Numbered from the stretch's first letter, positions 23,389-34,538 are shown. The stretch: DNA of 64,000 nucleotides from an uncultured Oscillospiraceae bacterium (GCA_934659425.1 CAKUHU010000001.1:310001-374000); one strand, 5' to 3'. Numbers and translations are program-made. Notes: generated from the letters alone by a model not told the origin.

Positions 23389-25356
23389 ATGCCGGAATTT
23401 AAAGTGGTCAGTCCATTCCAGCCCTCCGGCGACCAGCCTGAGGCCATTGAAGCGCTGGCGGCGGGGGTGACTAACGGGCTGACGGAGCAGACCTTGCTGG
23501 GCGTCACCGGTTCAGGAAAGACCTTTACCATGGCCAAGGTCATCGAGAAGGTCCAGCGGCCCACCTTAGTGCTGGCCCACAACAAAACCCTGGCCGCCCA
23601 GCTGTGTGCCGAATTCAAAGAGTTTTTTCCCGACAACGCCGTGGAGTATTTTGTTTCCTATTACGACTACTATCAGCCAGAGGCCTATATCCCCCATACC
23701 GATACCTTTATCGAGAAGGACTCGGCGGTAAACGATGAGATCGACCGGCTGCGGCTTTCTGCCACCGCCTCCCTCATCGAGCGGCGGGATGTCATCGTGG
23801 TGTCCTCCGTCTCCTGCATCTACGGCCTGGGCGAGCCAGATGACTACGCCCACATGATGATCACCCTGCGGGTGGGGGAGGAGCTGAAGCGGGAAGAGCT
23901 CATGCGCCGGCTTATTGAGGACCGATATGAGCGAAACGACATCGCCTGGGAGCGGAACATGTTCCGGGTGCGGGGAGATACCATCGAGGTGTGGCCTGCC
24001 TATTGGCGAGATACCGCTATCCGAGTGGAGTTCTTTGGAGACGAGGTGGACCGGATCTCTGAAATCAACGTGGTCACCGGCGCCCCCATCCGACGGCTGG
24101 AGCATATCCCCATCTACCCAGCCAGCCACTATATCACCCCCAGGGAAAAGATGGCGAAAGCCATTGACGAGATCTATCGGGAGCTGGAGGAGCGGGTGGC
24201 CTTTTTCGAGTCTGAGGGTAAGCTGGTGGAGGCCCAGCGGATCAAGCAGCGGACCTTATATGACATTGAGATGCTTCAGGAGCTTGGACACTGTTCCGGC
24301 ATTGAGAACTACTCCAGACCCATCGCCGGACGGCCGGTGGGTTCGGCCCCCATGACCCTGCTGGATTATTTTCCCAAGGATTTTCTCCTGTTTGTGGATG
24401 AGAGCCATGTGACCCTTCCTCAGGTCCGGGCGATGTATAACGGGGATCGGGCCAGGAAGACTACCTTGGTGGATTACGGCTTCCGGCTGCCCTGTGCCTT
24501 TGACAACCGGCCGCTGAAATTTGAGGAGTTTGAAGAGCGGATCAACCAGGTCATCTATGTCTCAGCTACCCCCGGCGAGTATGAGAAGAGCCGCTCGGGC
24601 CAGATCGTGGAGCAGGTCATCCGGCCCACCGGTCTGCTGGATCCCAAGATCGACGTTCGGCCGGTGGAGGGCCAGATCGATGACCTTATCGGCGAGATCA
24701 ACGCCAGGGTGGAGCGGGGAGAGAGGACCCTGATCACCACGCTGACCAAAAAGATGGCAGAGGATCTCACCTCCTATTTGAAGAATGTGGGCATCAAGGT
24801 GCAGTATATGCACCATGATATCGATACCATTGAGCGGCAGGAGATCATCCGGGACCTGCGGTTGGGCACTTACGATGTGTTGGTGGGCATCAATCTGCTC
24901 CGGGAGGGGCTGGACCTGCCCGAGGTGTCTCTGGTGGCCATTTTGGACGCCGACAAGGAGGGCTTCCTGCGCAGTGAGACCTCCCTCATCCAGACCATCG
25001 GCCGGGCGGCCCGGAATGCCGACGGCTTGGTGATTATGTATGCCGACGCCATGACTCCCTCCATGATGGCGGCCATTGGGGAGACCCAGCGTCGGCGGAA
25101 GAAGCAGGATGCCTTTAATCAGGCCCATGGTATCATACCAAAGACCATCGTCAAGAGCGTTCGGGAGTTGGTGGACCTGTCCCGTGGCGAGGAGGCGGCA
25201 GAGCATACCGTCCGGCTGAAGAATAATATGACCAAGCGGGAGCTGGATGCAGCTATCGAGAAGCTGGAGAAAGAGATGAAAGAGGCCAGCAAGCGGTTGG
25301 AGTTCGAGTATGCCGCCGTCCTTCGGGACCGCATCATCGAGCTGCGGGGGAAGTGA
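23389..25356 (+). CDS. uvrB: Excinuclease ABC subunit B
   Basis: Damage-verification helicase of nucleotide excision repair. The 655-residue product has Walker A GVTGSGKT (38-45), the beta-hairpin region rich in Tyr ([15 protein letters not shown]) that probes DNA, the helicase motifs including the DESH box, and a C-terminal UVR domain (about 615-655) that contacts UvrC. ATG 23389 is preferred over GTG 23383, given the GGAGTGAGG site upstream. uvrA follows after an unusual 300-nt gap. Confidence 0.98.
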   Translation: MPEFKVVSPFQPSGDQPEAIEALAAGVTNGLTEQTLLGVTGSGKTFTMAKVIEKVQRPTLVLAHNKTLAAQLCAEFKEFFPDNAVEYFVSYYDYYQPEAYIPHTDTFIEKDSAVNDEIDRLRLSATASLIERRDVIVVSSVSCIYGLGEPDDYAHMMITLRVGEELKREELMRRLIEDRYERNDIAWERNMFRVRGDTIEVWPAYWRDTAIRVEFFGDEVDRISEINVVTGAPIRRLEHIPIYPASHYITPREKMAKAIDEIYRELEERVAFFESEGKLVEAQRIKQRTLYDIEMLQELGHCSGIENYSRPIAGRPVGSAPMTLLDYFPKDFLLFVDESHVTLPQVRAMYNGDRARKTTLVDYGFRLPCAFDNRPLKFEEFEERINQVIYVSATPGEYEKSRSGQIVEQVIRPTGLLDPKIDVRPVEGQIDDLIGEINARVERGERTLITTLTKKMAEDLTSYLKNVGIKVQYMHHDIDTIERQEIIRDLRLGTYDVLVGINLLREGLDLPEVSLVAILDADKEGFLRSETSLIQTIGRAARNADGLVIMYADAMTPSMMAAIGETQRRRKKQDAFNQAHGIIPKTIVKSVRELVDLSRGEEAAEHTVRLKNNMTKRELDAAIEKLEKEMKEASKRLEFEYAAVLRDRIIELRGK

Positions 25357-25659
25357 CAGGTAAAATGGGATTCCGGTCTCGGAGCAGCCGGCCGGATCCC
25401 TTTGACGGCGCCTGCTTTTCCAGGAGGGGTGCGGCGAAGATTTCTATGATGTGGTCGTCCAGTGTCCTCCGGACACTGATGAACAGCCGAAATATTGCGT
25501 GATAGCGGCTGAAGCTGCGGCAATGACGATTCAGCCTGAAGCGGAAGAACGGATGAGAAGACCGGGGGAAAAATGGGGCAGAGCATGATTCGGACAGTAT
25601 CAGGCCCTTCCGGTCCAAGATATTACAGACGTTGGGATGACTTGAGGTGATCCCGGCAA
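25357..25659. other. Gap between uvrB and uvrA
   Basis: About 300 bases with no supported gene. It holds one small perfect hairpin, CAGTGTCC/GGACACTG at 25460-25478 with a 3-nt loop and no T-run. No LexA box was seen before uvrA. A leftward open frame crosses the gap but also reads antisense to uvrB and has no ribosome site. Confidence 0.5.
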
Positions 25660-28503
25660 ATGACAAAGGAGAACATTCTCATGCAGGATACCATCGTTGT
25701 CAAAGGTGCCCGCGCCAACAATTTGAAGAATGTGGATGTGGAGATCCCCCGGGACAAGCTTGTGGTCCTCACCGGCGTCTCCGGTTCGGGCAAGTCTTCC
25801 TTGGCCTTTGATACCATCTACGCAGAGGGACAGCGCCGCTATGTGGAGTCTCTCAGCTCCTATGCCCGCATGTTTTTGGGGCAGATGGAGAAGCCCGACG
25901 TGGACTCCATCGACGGCCTGTCCCCCGCCATCTCCATCGATCAGAAGACCACCTCCAAGAACCCCAGGTCCACCGTGGGCACGGTGACCGAGATCTATGA
26001 CTATCTCCGCCTTCTCTGGGCCCGGGTGGGCACTCCCCACTGTCCTATCTGCGGCAAGGAGATCCAGCAGCAGTCCATCGACCAGATCATCGACCAGGTG
26101 ATGAAGCTGCCCGAGGCCACCCGGATCCAAGTGATGGCCCCGGTCATCCGGGGGAAAAAGGGGGAGCACCAGAAGATCTTTGAGGATGCCCGCAAGTCGG
26201 GCTATGTCCGGGTCCGGGCCGACGGCGCCCTCTACGACCTGTCAGAAGAGATCCCCCTGGATAAAAATAAAAAGCACAATATTGAGATCGTGGTGGACCG
26301 ACTGGTTATCCGGGAGGACATTATCCAGCGGCTCACCGACTCGGTGGAAATCGCCTCCGGATTGGCCGGCGGCTTGGTGGTCATCAACGTTGTGGGGGAG
26401 GATCGGGATATCACCTTCTCCCAGAACTACGCCTGTGAGGACTGCGGCATCTCTATCGAAGAGCTGACTCCCCGCATGTTTTCCTTTAACAATCCCTTCG
26501 GCGCGTGTCCCACCTGTACGGGCTTGGGGATGCAGATGAAGATCGACCCGGAACTCATCATCCCGAACAAAGAACTGTCCATTTTAGATGGGGCCATCAC
26601 GGCCAGCGGATGGAACAACATCAAGGGAGACTCCATCTCCCGGATGTATTTTGAGGCGTTGGCGAAAAAGTATAAATTCAAGCTCACTACCCCGGTGAAG
26701 GACCTGCCGGAGAATGTGGTGGATGTGATCCTCTATGGTACCAAGGGGGAGAAGCTGAAGCTGACCTATGACAGGGCCAACGGCCAGGGTACCCTAATGC
26801 AGCCCTTTGAGGGCATCTGCAACAACTTGGAGCGCCGCTACCGGGAGACCCAGTCGGACAGCACCCGCCGGGAGCTGGAGGAGTGTATGTCGGAAAGCCC
26901 CTGCCCCGACTGCCGCGGCAAGCGGCTGCGCCGGGAGTCCCTGGCGGTGACGGTGGGCGGGCTGGACATCGATGCTTTCTGCCGGAAATCGGTGACCGAT
27001 GCCCTGGACTTCACGGAACAGCTGGTGCTCTCTGAGCAGAAAACCCTGATTGCCGGGCAGATCATCAAGGAGATCAAGACCCGCTTGCATTTCCTCCAGT
27101 CGGTGGGATTGGAGTATCTGACCCTTTCCCGCTCCGCCGGCACACTTTCGGGGGGAGAGAGCCAGCGGATCCGCCTGGCTACCCAGATCGGCTCTTCCCT
27201 CATGGGGGTGCTCTATATTCTGGATGAGCCCTCCATCGGCCTCCACCAGCGAGACAATGACAAGCTGCTGGAGACATTGAAGCACCTGCGGGATTTGGGC
27301 AATACCCTCTTGGTGGTGGAGCACGACGAGGACACCATGCGCGCCGCCGACCACATCATCGACGTGGGCCCCGGCGCCGGCGCCCACGGAGGCCGTATCG
27401 TGGCCCAGGGGACAGTGGATGACATCATGGCGAGCCCCGACTCCATCACGGGAGCCTACCTCTCCGGTGCACGGAAGATCCCTGTCCCCAAGGAGCGGCG
27501 GCGGGGAAATGGGAGTTTTCTGAACATCCGGGGAGCGGCGGAGAACAATCTGAAGGATGTGGACGTGTCCATCCCCTTGGGGACCTTCACCTGTGTCACC
27601 GGGGTGTCCGGCTCGGGCAAGTCCTCCCTGGTCAACGAGATCCTCTATAAGAAGCTGGCAGCCGATCTGAACCGGGCCAAGACCCGGGCGGGCAGACACA
27701 GGGCTATCGAGGGAGAGAAATTTCTGGACAAGGTCATCAACATCGACCAGTCCCCTATTGGCCGGACGCCCCGGTCCAATCCGGCCACCTACACTGGGCT
27801 GTTCAACGACATCCGGGAACTCTTTGCCTCCACCCCGGACGCCAAGGCCCGGGGCTATGGCCCAGGCCGGTTCTCCTTCAATATCCGGGGCGGCCGGTGT
27901 GAGGCCTGTCAGGGAGACGGCCTTCTGAAGATCGAGATGCACTTCCTTCCTGACATCTATGTCCCCTGCGAGGTCTGTAAGGGCAAACGGTATAACCGGG
28001 AGACCCTGGAGGTCCGCTATAAGGGGAAGAATATCTATGATGTTCTGGAGATGACGGTGGATGAGGCGCTGCCTTTCTTTGAAAATTTGCCCAAGATCTA
28101 CAACAAGCTGCTGACCCTCAGCGAAGTGGGTCTGTCCTATGTCAAGCTGGGCCAGCCCTCCACCGAGCTCTCCGGCGGCGAGGCCCAGCGAGTGAAGCTG
28201 GCCACCGAACTGGCCCGGCAGTCCACCGGCAAGACCATCTATATTTTGGATGAGCCCACCACCGGCCTGCACAGTTACGATGTCCATAAGCTTATCGAGG
28301 TCCTCCAAAAGTTGGTGGATCTGGGCAACACGGTGGTGGTCATCGAGCACAACTTAGACGTGGTCAAGACAGCAGATCATCTCATCGATCTGGGCCCTGA
28401 GGGGGGAGATAAGGGCGGAAATGTGGTCTGTGCGGGCACGCCGGAGGAGGTGGCCCAGTGCCCGGAGAGCTATACGGGCCGCTATTTGAAGCGGATGTTG
28501 TAA
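25660..28503 (+). CDS. uvrA: Excinuclease ABC subunit A
   Basis: DNA-damage sensor ATPase of excision repair. The 947-residue product has two ABC ATPase modules (Walker [11 protein letters not shown] near 40 and again near 648; signatures LSGGESQR and LSGGEAQR), with zinc modules CPICGKE, CPDCRGK and CEACQGDG...CEVCKGK. The start at 25660 follows GAGGTGATC, an excellent anti-16S match 8 nt upstream; ATG 25681 gives a family-typical N terminus and is the alternative, with AAAGGAG upstream. Confidence 0.98.
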   Translation: MTKENILMQDTIVVKGARANNLKNVDVEIPRDKLVVLTGVSGSGKSSLAFDTIYAEGQRRYVESLSSYARMFLGQMEKPDVDSIDGLSPAISIDQKTTSKNPRSTVGTVTEIYDYLRLLWARVGTPHCPICGKEIQQQSIDQIIDQVMKLPEATRIQVMAPVIRGKKGEHQKIFEDARKSGYVRVRADGALYDLSEEIPLDKNKKHNIEIVVDRLVIREDIIQRLTDSVEIASGLAGGLVVINVVGEDRDITFSQNYACEDCGISIEELTPRMFSFNNPFGACPTCTGLGMQMKIDPELIIPNKELSILDGAITASGWNNIKGDSISRMYFEALAKKYKFKLTTPVKDLPENVVDVILYGTKGEKLKLTYDRANGQGTLMQPFEGICNNLERRYRETQSDSTRRELEECMSESPCPDCRGKRLRRESLAVTVGGLDIDAFCRKSVTDALDFTEQLVLSEQKTLIAGQIIKEIKTRLHFLQSVGLEYLTLSRSAGTLSGGESQRIRLATQIGSSLMGVLYILDEPSIGLHQRDNDKLLETLKHLRDLGNTLLVVEHDEDTMRAADHIIDVGPGAGAHGGRIVAQGTVDDIMASPDSITGAYLSGARKIPVPKERRRGNGSFLNIRGAAENNLKDVDVSIPLGTFTCVTGVSGSGKSSLVNEILYKKLAADLNRAKTRAGRHRAIEGEKFLDKVINIDQSPIGRTPRSNPATYTGLFNDIRELFASTPDAKARGYGPGRFSFNIRGGRCEACQGDGLLKIEMHFLPDIYVPCEVCKGKRYNRETLEVRYKGKNIYDVLEMTVDEALPFFENLPKIYNKLLTLSEVGLSYVKLGQPSTELSGGEAQRVKLATELARQSTGKTIYILDEPTTGLHSYDVHKLIEVLQKLVDLGNTVVVIEHNLDVVKTADHLIDLGPEGGDKGGNVVCAGTPEEVAQCPESYTGRYLKRML

Positions 28504-28592
28504 GGGGACGATTTTAATCCATTCTTTATTTTTCTCGCCGCTGTTTTGTGTTACAATGTTCTCATGAAAATGCAAGCAATGGAGGAACCGCT

Positions 28593-29078
28593 TTGGATCT
28601 GTTGGAATGGCTGCAGGACACAAGTTGGGGTGAATTCGTTTTCACCATGCTGGTCTCTATGATCCCCATCATTGAGCTGCGGGGCGGCCTGCCCTTTGGC
28701 GTGGCCCTGGGCCTGCATCCGGCGGCCGCTCTGCTGGCCAGTATCATCGGCAATCTGCTCCCCCTGCCTTTTATTGTGGTCTATATCCGCCGCATCTTCC
28801 AGTGGCTCCGCCGCAGGCTCCCGCGGCTGGACGGGATGGTGGATGCCCTGGAGAGGAAGGCCCATCTAAAGGGGAGAAAGGTAAACCGTTACAAATATTT
28901 GGGACTGATGATTTTCGTGGCCATTCCCCTGCCGGGCACCGGCGGCTGGACGGGGGCGCTGGTGGCTGCCTTTTTGAATATGCCCCTGCGGAAGGTTATG
29001 CCCTCTCTGCTGGCTGGCGTATGTATTGCCGGCGTCATTGTTTCCTGCATTACCTATGGTGTGGCCGCGATGTTTTAG
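28593..29078 (+). CDS. COG2426 small multidrug-export membrane protein
   Basis: A 161-residue protein with about four membrane helices and the family segments MIPIIELRGGLPFGVALG and PLPGTGGWTGALVAAFL. The name "small multi-drug export protein" is inherited from databases; transport has little direct support. The best start is TTG 28593 with GGAGG 7 nt upstream; a frame from 28548 lacks a ribosome site. It follows uvrA and probably starts a short operon with the next gene. Confidence 0.82.
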   Translation: MDLLEWLQDTSWGEFVFTMLVSMIPIIELRGGLPFGVALGLHPAAALLASIIGNLLPLPFIVVYIRRIFQWLRRRLPRLDGMVDALERKAHLKGRKVNRYKYLGLMIFVAIPLPGTGGWTGALVAAFLNMPLRKVMPSLLAGVCIAGVIVSCITYGVAAMF

Positions 29079-29122
29079 CATTTTCCCCGTTTTCGGCATA
29101 GAATGGCCCGAGGTGAGACAAC

Positions 29123-29473
29123 ATGCGGGCAATTTTAGAAGTGATCCTTTCCCTACTGGCGGTGGTAGGCCTTTTGACCTTAGCGTGGCTGTTCTTTGGC
29201 CATACCCTGTCTCCGGCGGGGGGAGAGAAGGCCTGTGTCTTGGTCCCCGGTCAAGGAGACGGCGGGGAGCTGGAGCAGTCGGTGATCGGCCTCCTCTGGC
29301 TCAGGGACGGGGGCATGATGACGGGCAGAGTGGTCATTGTGGACTGCGGGCTCAACGACTCGGGCAAGGCGGTGGCGGCCACCCTCTGTCTGCGGGAGCC
29401 GGGCGTGGACCTCTGCCCGGTAGAAAAGCTGCCGGAATACGTGCGGGAGAAATCAGCGGAGCGGGCATTGTGA
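29123..29473 (+). CDS. Hypothetical single-pass membrane protein
   Basis: A 116-residue protein with one N-terminal hydrophobic helix (about 5-26). A soluble domain of about 80 residues follows, with VVIVDCGLNDSGKAVAATLC and a further Cys near 98. No family was recognised. It lies 44 nt after the COG2426 gene and 36 nt before recD2, on the same strand. Confidence 0.6.
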   Translation: MRAILEVILSLLAVVGLLTLAWLFFGHTLSPAGGEKACVLVPGQGDGGELEQSVIGLLWLRDGGMMTGRVVIVDCGLNDSGKAVAATLCLREPGVDLCPVEKLPEYVREKSAERAL

Positions 29474-29509
29474 AATGCCCGCTTTTCCCGTTGGGGAAAG
29501 TGAAAGAAG

Positions 29510-31747
29510 GTGAGAGCACTGAACGAGGTGGATAAAAGCTGCTTGACGGGCACCGTGGAGTCGATGATCTACCAAAACGAGGAAAACGGCTACACTGTCC
29601 TTAAGCTGGACGTGGGAGAGGAGGAGCCGGTGACCGTGGTGGGCTGTATGCCCGGCGTGGCTCCCGGCGAGTCTTTGCAGGCGGAGGGCACCTGGGTGCG
29701 CCATGCCTCCTATGGCCAGCAATTCAAGGCGGAGGTGGCCCGCCGGGGGATGCCCGCTGATGAGAAAGCCATCTTTGACTACTTGGCCTCGGGGGCGGTG
29801 AAGGGGATCGGCATTGCCACCGCCCGGCGGATCGTGGAGGAGTTTGGCGAGCGTACGCTGGACGTGCTGGAGAGTGCGCCGGAAAAGCTGACCCAGATCA
29901 AGGGCATCACCCAAAAGCGGGCACTGTCCATTGGGGAGGCGTTCCGGCTCCAGATGGGGATGCGGCGGCTCCTGGATTTTCTGACCCTTCACGCCCTGCC
30001 GCCCCAGCTGGGCATGCCCCTTTACCGGCGCTTTGGGAACCGGGCGCTGGAGCATATCCAGGAAAACCCCTATCTGCTGACGGAGGGGGAGATGGCGGTG
30101 GCCTTCGGCCAGGCGGACGCCCTGGCCTTGGAGCTGGGCTTTGCCGGCGACCATCCCCAGCGGGTGGAGGCGGGGATCACCTTCACCCTTCAGCACAACC
30201 TGGACAACGGCCACACCTTTCTGCCCCGAAACAAGCTACTCCCTGCGGCGGGGGCTCTCTTAGGGCTGGGCGACATGGAGGTTTTGGATGACGCCCTGTC
30301 AGTCCTCCTGGGGCGAGGCGGCATCGTGGAAGAGCGGGTGGCGGGGGAGGATGCCTGCTATCTGGCACCGCTCTATGAAGCGGAGATCCAGGTGACGGAG
30401 CGGATCGGGGCCATGAGCGAGAGTGAGCTCCATCCTCCGGAAGATCTGGATGCCCTGATTGGGCGGATCGAGAGGGGGCAGGGGATCACCTACGCCCCCC
30501 AGCAGCGCCAGGCGGTGGAAATGGCCGCCCGGCGGCAGGTCATGCTTCTCACCGGCGGCCCTGGCACAGGTAAGACCACGTCTCTGCGGGGAGTACTGGC
30601 CCTCTTTGAGGCACTGGGGCTGGAGACCGCCCTGGCCGCCCCCACGGGCCGGGCGGCCAAGCGGATGGGGGAGCTGTGCTCCGCAGAGGGAGTTACCATC
30701 CACCGCCTGCTGGAAACCCGGTTTGATCCGAAAACGGGCCAGTTGATCTTTGCGCACAACAGGAAGGACCCGCTGAAGGCGGACGCTGTCATTGTGGACG
30801 AGACCTCCATGGTGGACATCACCTTGATGGCGGCCCTTTTGGATGCTCTCCGGGAGGACTGCCGGCTGGTGCTGGTGGGCGATCCGGACCAGCTGCCCTC
30901 TGTGGGAGCGGGGAATCTCCTCTCCGATTTGATCCGCAGCGGGAAGGTGCCCACCGTGCGGCTCACTGAGGTGTTCCGCCAGGCAGCTCAGAGCGCCATC
31001 ATCCGCTCTGCCCACCAGGTGAACGAGGGGATGCCCCCGGTTTTGAAAAACGACAGCCGCCAGGATGTCTTTTTTCTCCGGCGGACCGACCCGGCGGAGG
31101 CGGAGGAGACCATTGTGGAGCTGGTGGGCAGGCGCCTGCCTGAGAACATGGGCATCCCCTCCCACCAGATCCAGGTGCTCTCGCCCACCCGCAAATATGA
31201 CGGGGGCACCGCCAGCTTGAACCGGGCTATCCAGGCCGCGGTCAATCCCCCCGGGGAGGACAAGGGCGAGCGGAAATTCGGAGCCTATGTGTTTCGCCAG
31301 GGCGACCGGGTGATGCAGGTGAAGAACAACTATGACATCCTGTGGAAAAGCCCCGATGGGATGGAGATGGGCATGGGCATTTTTAACGGCGATATTGGCC
31401 ACATCCTGTCGGTGGACAACCGGCGGGAGCTCATCACGGTGGACTTTGACGGGCACATTGTGGAGTATTCGCCGGACATGCTGGGGGAGCTGGAGCCGGC
31501 CTACGCGGTGACCGTCCACAAGGCCCAGGGCAGTGAATACCGGGCGGTGATCTTGGCGGCGCTGGATACGGCGCCCCGCCTTTTGACAAGAGGGGTCCTA
31601 TATACTGCCATCACCCGGGCCCGGGAACTGCTCATCATTGTGGGAGATGAAAACGTGGTGGTCCGCATGACGGCCAATAACCGGCAGTCCAAGCGGTATT
31701 CCGGCCTTCGCTGGCGGCTGGCAGAGGGGATGGGGCGCAGCATGTAG
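29510..31747 (+). CDS. recD2: SF1B DNA helicase RecD2
   Basis: RecBC-independent 5'-3' helicase. The 745-residue product has the RecD2 N-terminal region with OB-like and helix-hairpin-helix parts (about 1-185; GAVKGIGIATARRIVEEFG, ITQKRALSIGEAF), then helicase motifs: Walker A GGPGTGKTTSL (near 347-357), motif II VIVDETSMVD, motif III GDPDQLPSVG and C-terminal motifs with VTVHKAQGSEYRAVIL. Start is GTG 29510 after AGAAGG. Length is typical for the family. Confidence 0.96.
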   Translation: MRALNEVDKSCLTGTVESMIYQNEENGYTVLKLDVGEEEPVTVVGCMPGVAPGESLQAEGTWVRHASYGQQFKAEVARRGMPADEKAIFDYLASGAVKGIGIATARRIVEEFGERTLDVLESAPEKLTQIKGITQKRALSIGEAFRLQMGMRRLLDFLTLHALPPQLGMPLYRRFGNRALEHIQENPYLLTEGEMAVAFGQADALALELGFAGDHPQRVEAGITFTLQHNLDNGHTFLPRNKLLPAAGALLGLGDMEVLDDALSVLLGRGGIVEERVAGEDACYLAPLYEAEIQVTERIGAMSESELHPPEDLDALIGRIERGQGITYAPQQRQAVEMAARRQVMLLTGGPGTGKTTSLRGVLALFEALGLETALAAPTGRAAKRMGELCSAEGVTIHRLLETRFDPKTGQLIFAHNRKDPLKADAVIVDETSMVDITLMAALLDALREDCRLVLVGDPDQLPSVGAGNLLSDLIRSGKVPTVRLTEVFRQAAQSAIIRSAHQVNEGMPPVLKNDSRQDVFFLRRTDPAEAEETIVELVGRRLPENMGIPSHQIQVLSPTRKYDGGTASLNRAIQAAVNPPGEDKGERKFGAYVFRQGDRVMQVKNNYDILWKSPDGMEMGMGIFNGDIGHILSVDNRRELITVDFDGHIVEYSPDMLGELEPAYAVTVHKAQGSEYRAVILAALDTAPRLLTRGVLYTAITRARELLIIVGDENVVVRMTANNRQSKRYSGLRWRLAEGMGRSM

Positions 31748-31932
31748 CAGCGAGCGTCCAAACCGCCGCAACGTGGGTTTTGAAATAAATTTTTCCTTGG
31801 AAAGAGTGATCTGGGGGTCAAATCTTTTTAAGAAAAGATGGTCCCCGGGAAGAAAAGCGAAAAAGAAGCGAACTAAGATCAAACTGAAATAGGTCTAAAA
31901 TGGATATGCTTTTTCGGCAGGGGGAAAGCGCA

Positions 31933-32121
31933 ATGGCAAAAGAATGTTATTTAAGTATTCGGATGGATCGGGAGACCCATGATAAGATCCAATATGTAGC
32001 AGCTTATGAAGGCCGGCCCATGAGCGGACAGATCGTGCATCTGAGGCAGGAAAATATCCGTAAATTCGAGAAGGAGCACGGCCCCATCACAGAACAGGAC
32101 ATCCAAAATGCCCGTTCTTGA
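31933..32121 (+). CDS. Small ribbon-helix-helix (Arc-like) DNA-binding protein
   Basis: A 62-residue protein: one beta strand (CYLSIRMDRE), then two helices, the second with MSGQIVHLRQENIRKFEKEHG, the Arc/MetJ ribbon-helix-helix pattern. The start is ATG 31933 with GGGGGAAAG upstream; a longer frame from 31900 is less likely. Its end overlaps the comF start by 14 nt, so the two genes are probably coupled. No toxin partner is seen. Target genes are unknown. Confidence 0.75.
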   Translation: MAKECYLSIRMDRETHDKIQYVAAYEGRPMSGQIVHLRQENIRKFEKEHGPITEQDIQNARS

Positions 32122-32752
32122 GACGCTGTGGGATCTGCTCTATCCGCCTAAGTGCCCCTTCTGCGGCAGGCTGCTGGACAAGGGGGAGCTGCTGTGCCCC
32201 GCCTGCCAGCGGGAACTGCCTTGGCTGACAGGGCCGGCCGGAGAGCGGGCGGTGGAGCTGACCCAGGGATGTGTCTCTGCCCTGCGCTACCAGGACAAGG
32301 TCCGGGAGGCGGTCCACACGTATAAGTTCTCCGGTGCCAGCGCCAGGAGCAGGGCCTTCGGCTCGCTGATCGCCCAGTGCGTGGCAGACCACGGCTGCGC
32401 CGCCCAGCTCATCTCCTGGCCCAGCCTGTCCTCTAAGCGCCTGCGCCAGCGGGGGTATGACCAGGCGGAGCTGTTGGCACGGGAAGTGGGGAAGGCCCTT
32501 GGCCTTCCGGTGGTCAAAACCCTGAAAAAGGCGAACCGCCCCGCCCAGTCAGGCATTGAAGGAGAGGCCCAGCGCCGGGCCAATGTGCTGGGGGCCTATA
32601 CTGCCGTCAACACAGAGGAATTTTCAGGCAAGAAAATCCTGCTGGTAGATGATGTACTGACCACCGGTGCCACCTTGTCAGAGTGTGCTAAGATCCTCCG
32701 GCTGGCGGGGGCAGACTCGGTATTCTGCGCAACACTGGCCCGGGCCCGGTAA
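32108..32752 (+). CDS. comF: ComF-family phosphoribosyltransferase-like protein
   Basis: A 214-residue protein with a zinc ribbon (Cys16, Cys19, Cys30, Cys33 in CPFC and CPAC) and a type I phosphoribosyltransferase domain with the PRPP motif ILLVDDVLTTGATLSE (near 178-193). ComF proteins support natural DNA uptake in several species, in recombination after entry; the enzymatic substrate is unknown. Together with the ComEA-like gene at 4668, it hints at a competence system elsewhere in the genome. Confidence 0.92.
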   Translation: MPVLETLWDLLYPPKCPFCGRLLDKGELLCPACQRELPWLTGPAGERAVELTQGCVSALRYQDKVREAVHTYKFSGASARSRAFGSLIAQCVADHGCAAQLISWPSLSSKRLRQRGYDQAELLAREVGKALGLPVVKTLKKANRPAQSGIEGEAQRRANVLGAYTAVNTEEFSGKKILLVDDVLTTGATLSECAKILRLAGADSVFCATLARAR

Positions 32753-32778
32753 GTTTTTATGTTTTTTCCCTCTGGACG

Positions 32779-32807
32779 TTGAAATGCGGGAAAAAAGCCG
32801 TTATAAT
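32779..32807 (+). promoter_or_regulatory. Promoter of the mreB-type gene
   Basis: TTGAAA (32779-32784), a 17-bp spacer and TATAAT (32802-32807). The leader is about 60 nt. Confidence 0.75.
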
Positions 32808-32876
32808 GAATGAGCCTAAAGAGAAAAAGTTCCGGCAACAATAGCTGAAAAACGGAAAGATATATGAGGTGCTGCT

Positions 32877-33902
32877 ATGTTCAGTAAAGATATTGGAATC
32901 GATTTGGGGACAGCCTCTATTCTGGTCTATGTCAAGGGCAGGGGCGTCATCCTGCGGGAACCCTCCGTGGTGGCCATCGACAAAAACACGGGCAAGCTGC
33001 TGAAGGTGGGGACGGATGCCCAGCAGATGCTCGGCCGTACGCCAGGAAATATCGTGGCGATCCGTCCCCTGCGGGAGGGAGTCATTTCCGATTACGATAT
33101 GACTGAGCGGATGCTCAAGGAGTTCATTCGCAAGGCGGTCTCCTTTCGGCTGTTTAAGCCCCGCGTCATCATATGCGTACCCTCGGGCATCACCGAGGTG
33201 GAGGAACGGGCGGTCATCGACGCGGGTATCCAGGCCGGTGCCCGCCGGGTCTATCTGATCGAGGAGCCCGTGGCTGCCGCCATCGGCGCGGGCATCGACA
33301 TCACCAAGCCCGACGGACATATGGTGGTGGACATCGGCGGCGGCACCTCTGACATCGCCGTCATCTCCCTTTCCGGCATTGTGGAGTCCACCTCCATCAA
33401 GATTGCCGGAGACCAATTTGACGAGGCCATCATCAAATATATCCGCCGCAAGCACAATGTGCTCATCGGCGAGCGGACTGCCGAGGAGCTGAAGATGCAG
33501 ATCGGCTGCGTATTCCCTCCGGAGGAGGAAAAGAGCGTGGAGATCAAGGGGCGCTGCCTGATGACCGGCCTGCCCCGGGTGTTTACCGTCACCTCCAGTG
33601 AGATAATCGAGGCCTTTGAAGAGCCCTCCGCCCGCATTTTGGAGGCCATCCATGGGGTGCTGGAGCGGACACCCCCTGAGCTGGTGGCCGACATTTCCAA
33701 CAACGGCATCATCATGACAGGCGGCGGCTCTTTGATCCAGGGCTTCGACAAGCTCATTGAGTCCCACACCGGTATTGAGACCCGTGTGGCCGATGATGCC
33801 ATCTCCTGTGTGGCCTACGGCACCGGAAAGAGCCTGGATTCCTTGGACAGCATGCAGGACGGTACGATCAACCTGTCCCGCCGCAAGCAGCTCAACACCT
33901 GA
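32877..33902 (+). CDS. Rod-shape-determining protein, MreB/Mbl family
   Basis: Actin-like filament protein that guides lateral wall synthesis. The 341-residue product starts MFSKDIGIDLGTASILVYVKGRG (phosphate-1 motif), has VVDIGGGTSDIAVISL (phosphate 2) and the adenosine motif IIMTGGGSLIQGFD. mreC and mreD are not next to it, and a terminator follows. That is typical of the extra Mbl/MreBH-type paralogues, so no specific symbol is assigned. Confidence 0.93.
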   Translation: MFSKDIGIDLGTASILVYVKGRGVILREPSVVAIDKNTGKLLKVGTDAQQMLGRTPGNIVAIRPLREGVISDYDMTERMLKEFIRKAVSFRLFKPRVIICVPSGITEVEERAVIDAGIQAGARRVYLIEEPVAAAIGAGIDITKPDGHMVVDIGGGTSDIAVISLSGIVESTSIKIAGDQFDEAIIKYIRRKHNVLIGERTAEELKMQIGCVFPPEEEKSVEIKGRCLMTGLPRVFTVTSSEIIEAFEEPSARILEAIHGVLERTPPELVADISNNGIIMTGGGSLIQGFDKLIESHTGIETRVADDAISCVAYGTGKSLDSLDSMQDGTINLSRRKQLNT

Positions 33903-33914
33903 TTTGGGAAGGCG

Positions 33915-33947
33915 GGCCCCGTCTGCATTTGGCAGACGGGGCCTTTT
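33915..33947 (+). terminator. Terminator of the mreB-type gene
   Basis: A perfect 12-bp GC-rich hairpin (33915-33926/33932-33943) followed by TTTTC. Confidence 0.9.
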
Positions 33948-33971
33948 CAATATCGGAGAGGAGGGACAGAT

Positions 33972-34538
33972 ATGAAGGAAAACGGCGGAAAGCGCCCGTT
34001 TTTTACGGTGGCCCGTTTGGCAGCAGCCTTACTCTGCTTTGCGGCCTTTTTGGTGATTGGGCTGGCGGGATACTATTTATCGGCGGGGGAATTCGTGTCC
34101 GCGGAATTGGCGGCGGTTTATTGTGCACTGGACCTGGTGGGGGCGGGGGCCGTCCTGCTGCGGCTGGGGCATTTTGCGGTGCTCTATTATATCGGCTGTG
34201 CCCTGGGCTGGGCGGCAGGCTGGTTCATTGCAGGACTGAAGGGGGACTTCGCCCCCACCGCTGGGGCCATCTGCACCTTTTTTCTGATCGGGGTATTCTC
34301 TCTGTTTGGGGCCATCGCCCAGTGGCGGGCCATCCGGCGGAAGCTGGCCCGGCGGAGGGAGGAGAAGAAGGCGGCGGCGGACCAGCTCAGTGAGGAGCTG
34401 GCGGTGGCCAGACGGGAGCGGGAGAGCGCAGGCGCGGCTCTGGCCGCGGCGGAAGTTTCCGCACAGGAGGGCATCTCCCTGGGGGAGGGGAAGGTAGAAG
34501 AAAACCCGACCGCTCCCAAGGAAGCGGACGGGCTGTAA
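33972..34538 (+). CDS. Hypothetical membrane protein with coiled tail
   Basis: A 188-residue protein with about four membrane helices within residues 12-118, then a charged Ala/Glu/Arg-rich segment (about 120-160) likely to form a coiled coil, and a disordered acidic end. ATG 33972 has GAGAGGAGGG upstream. No family is recognised. It stands alone between two terminator regions. Confidence 0.6.
   Translation: MKENGGKRPFFTVARLAAALLCFAAFLVIGLAGYYLSAGEFVSAELAAVYCALDLVGAGAVLLRLGHFAVLYYIGCALGWAAGWFIAGLKGDFAPTAGAICTFFLIGVFSLFGAIAQWRAIRRKLARRREEKKAAADQLSEELAVARRERESAGAALAAAEVSAQEGISLGEGKVEENPTAPKEADGL

Noticed and set aside
26794..28350. 518-codon open frame antisense to uvrA
   Set aside because: uvrA covers the same bases with complete ABC motifs; the antisense frame has no ribosome site or recognisable domain.
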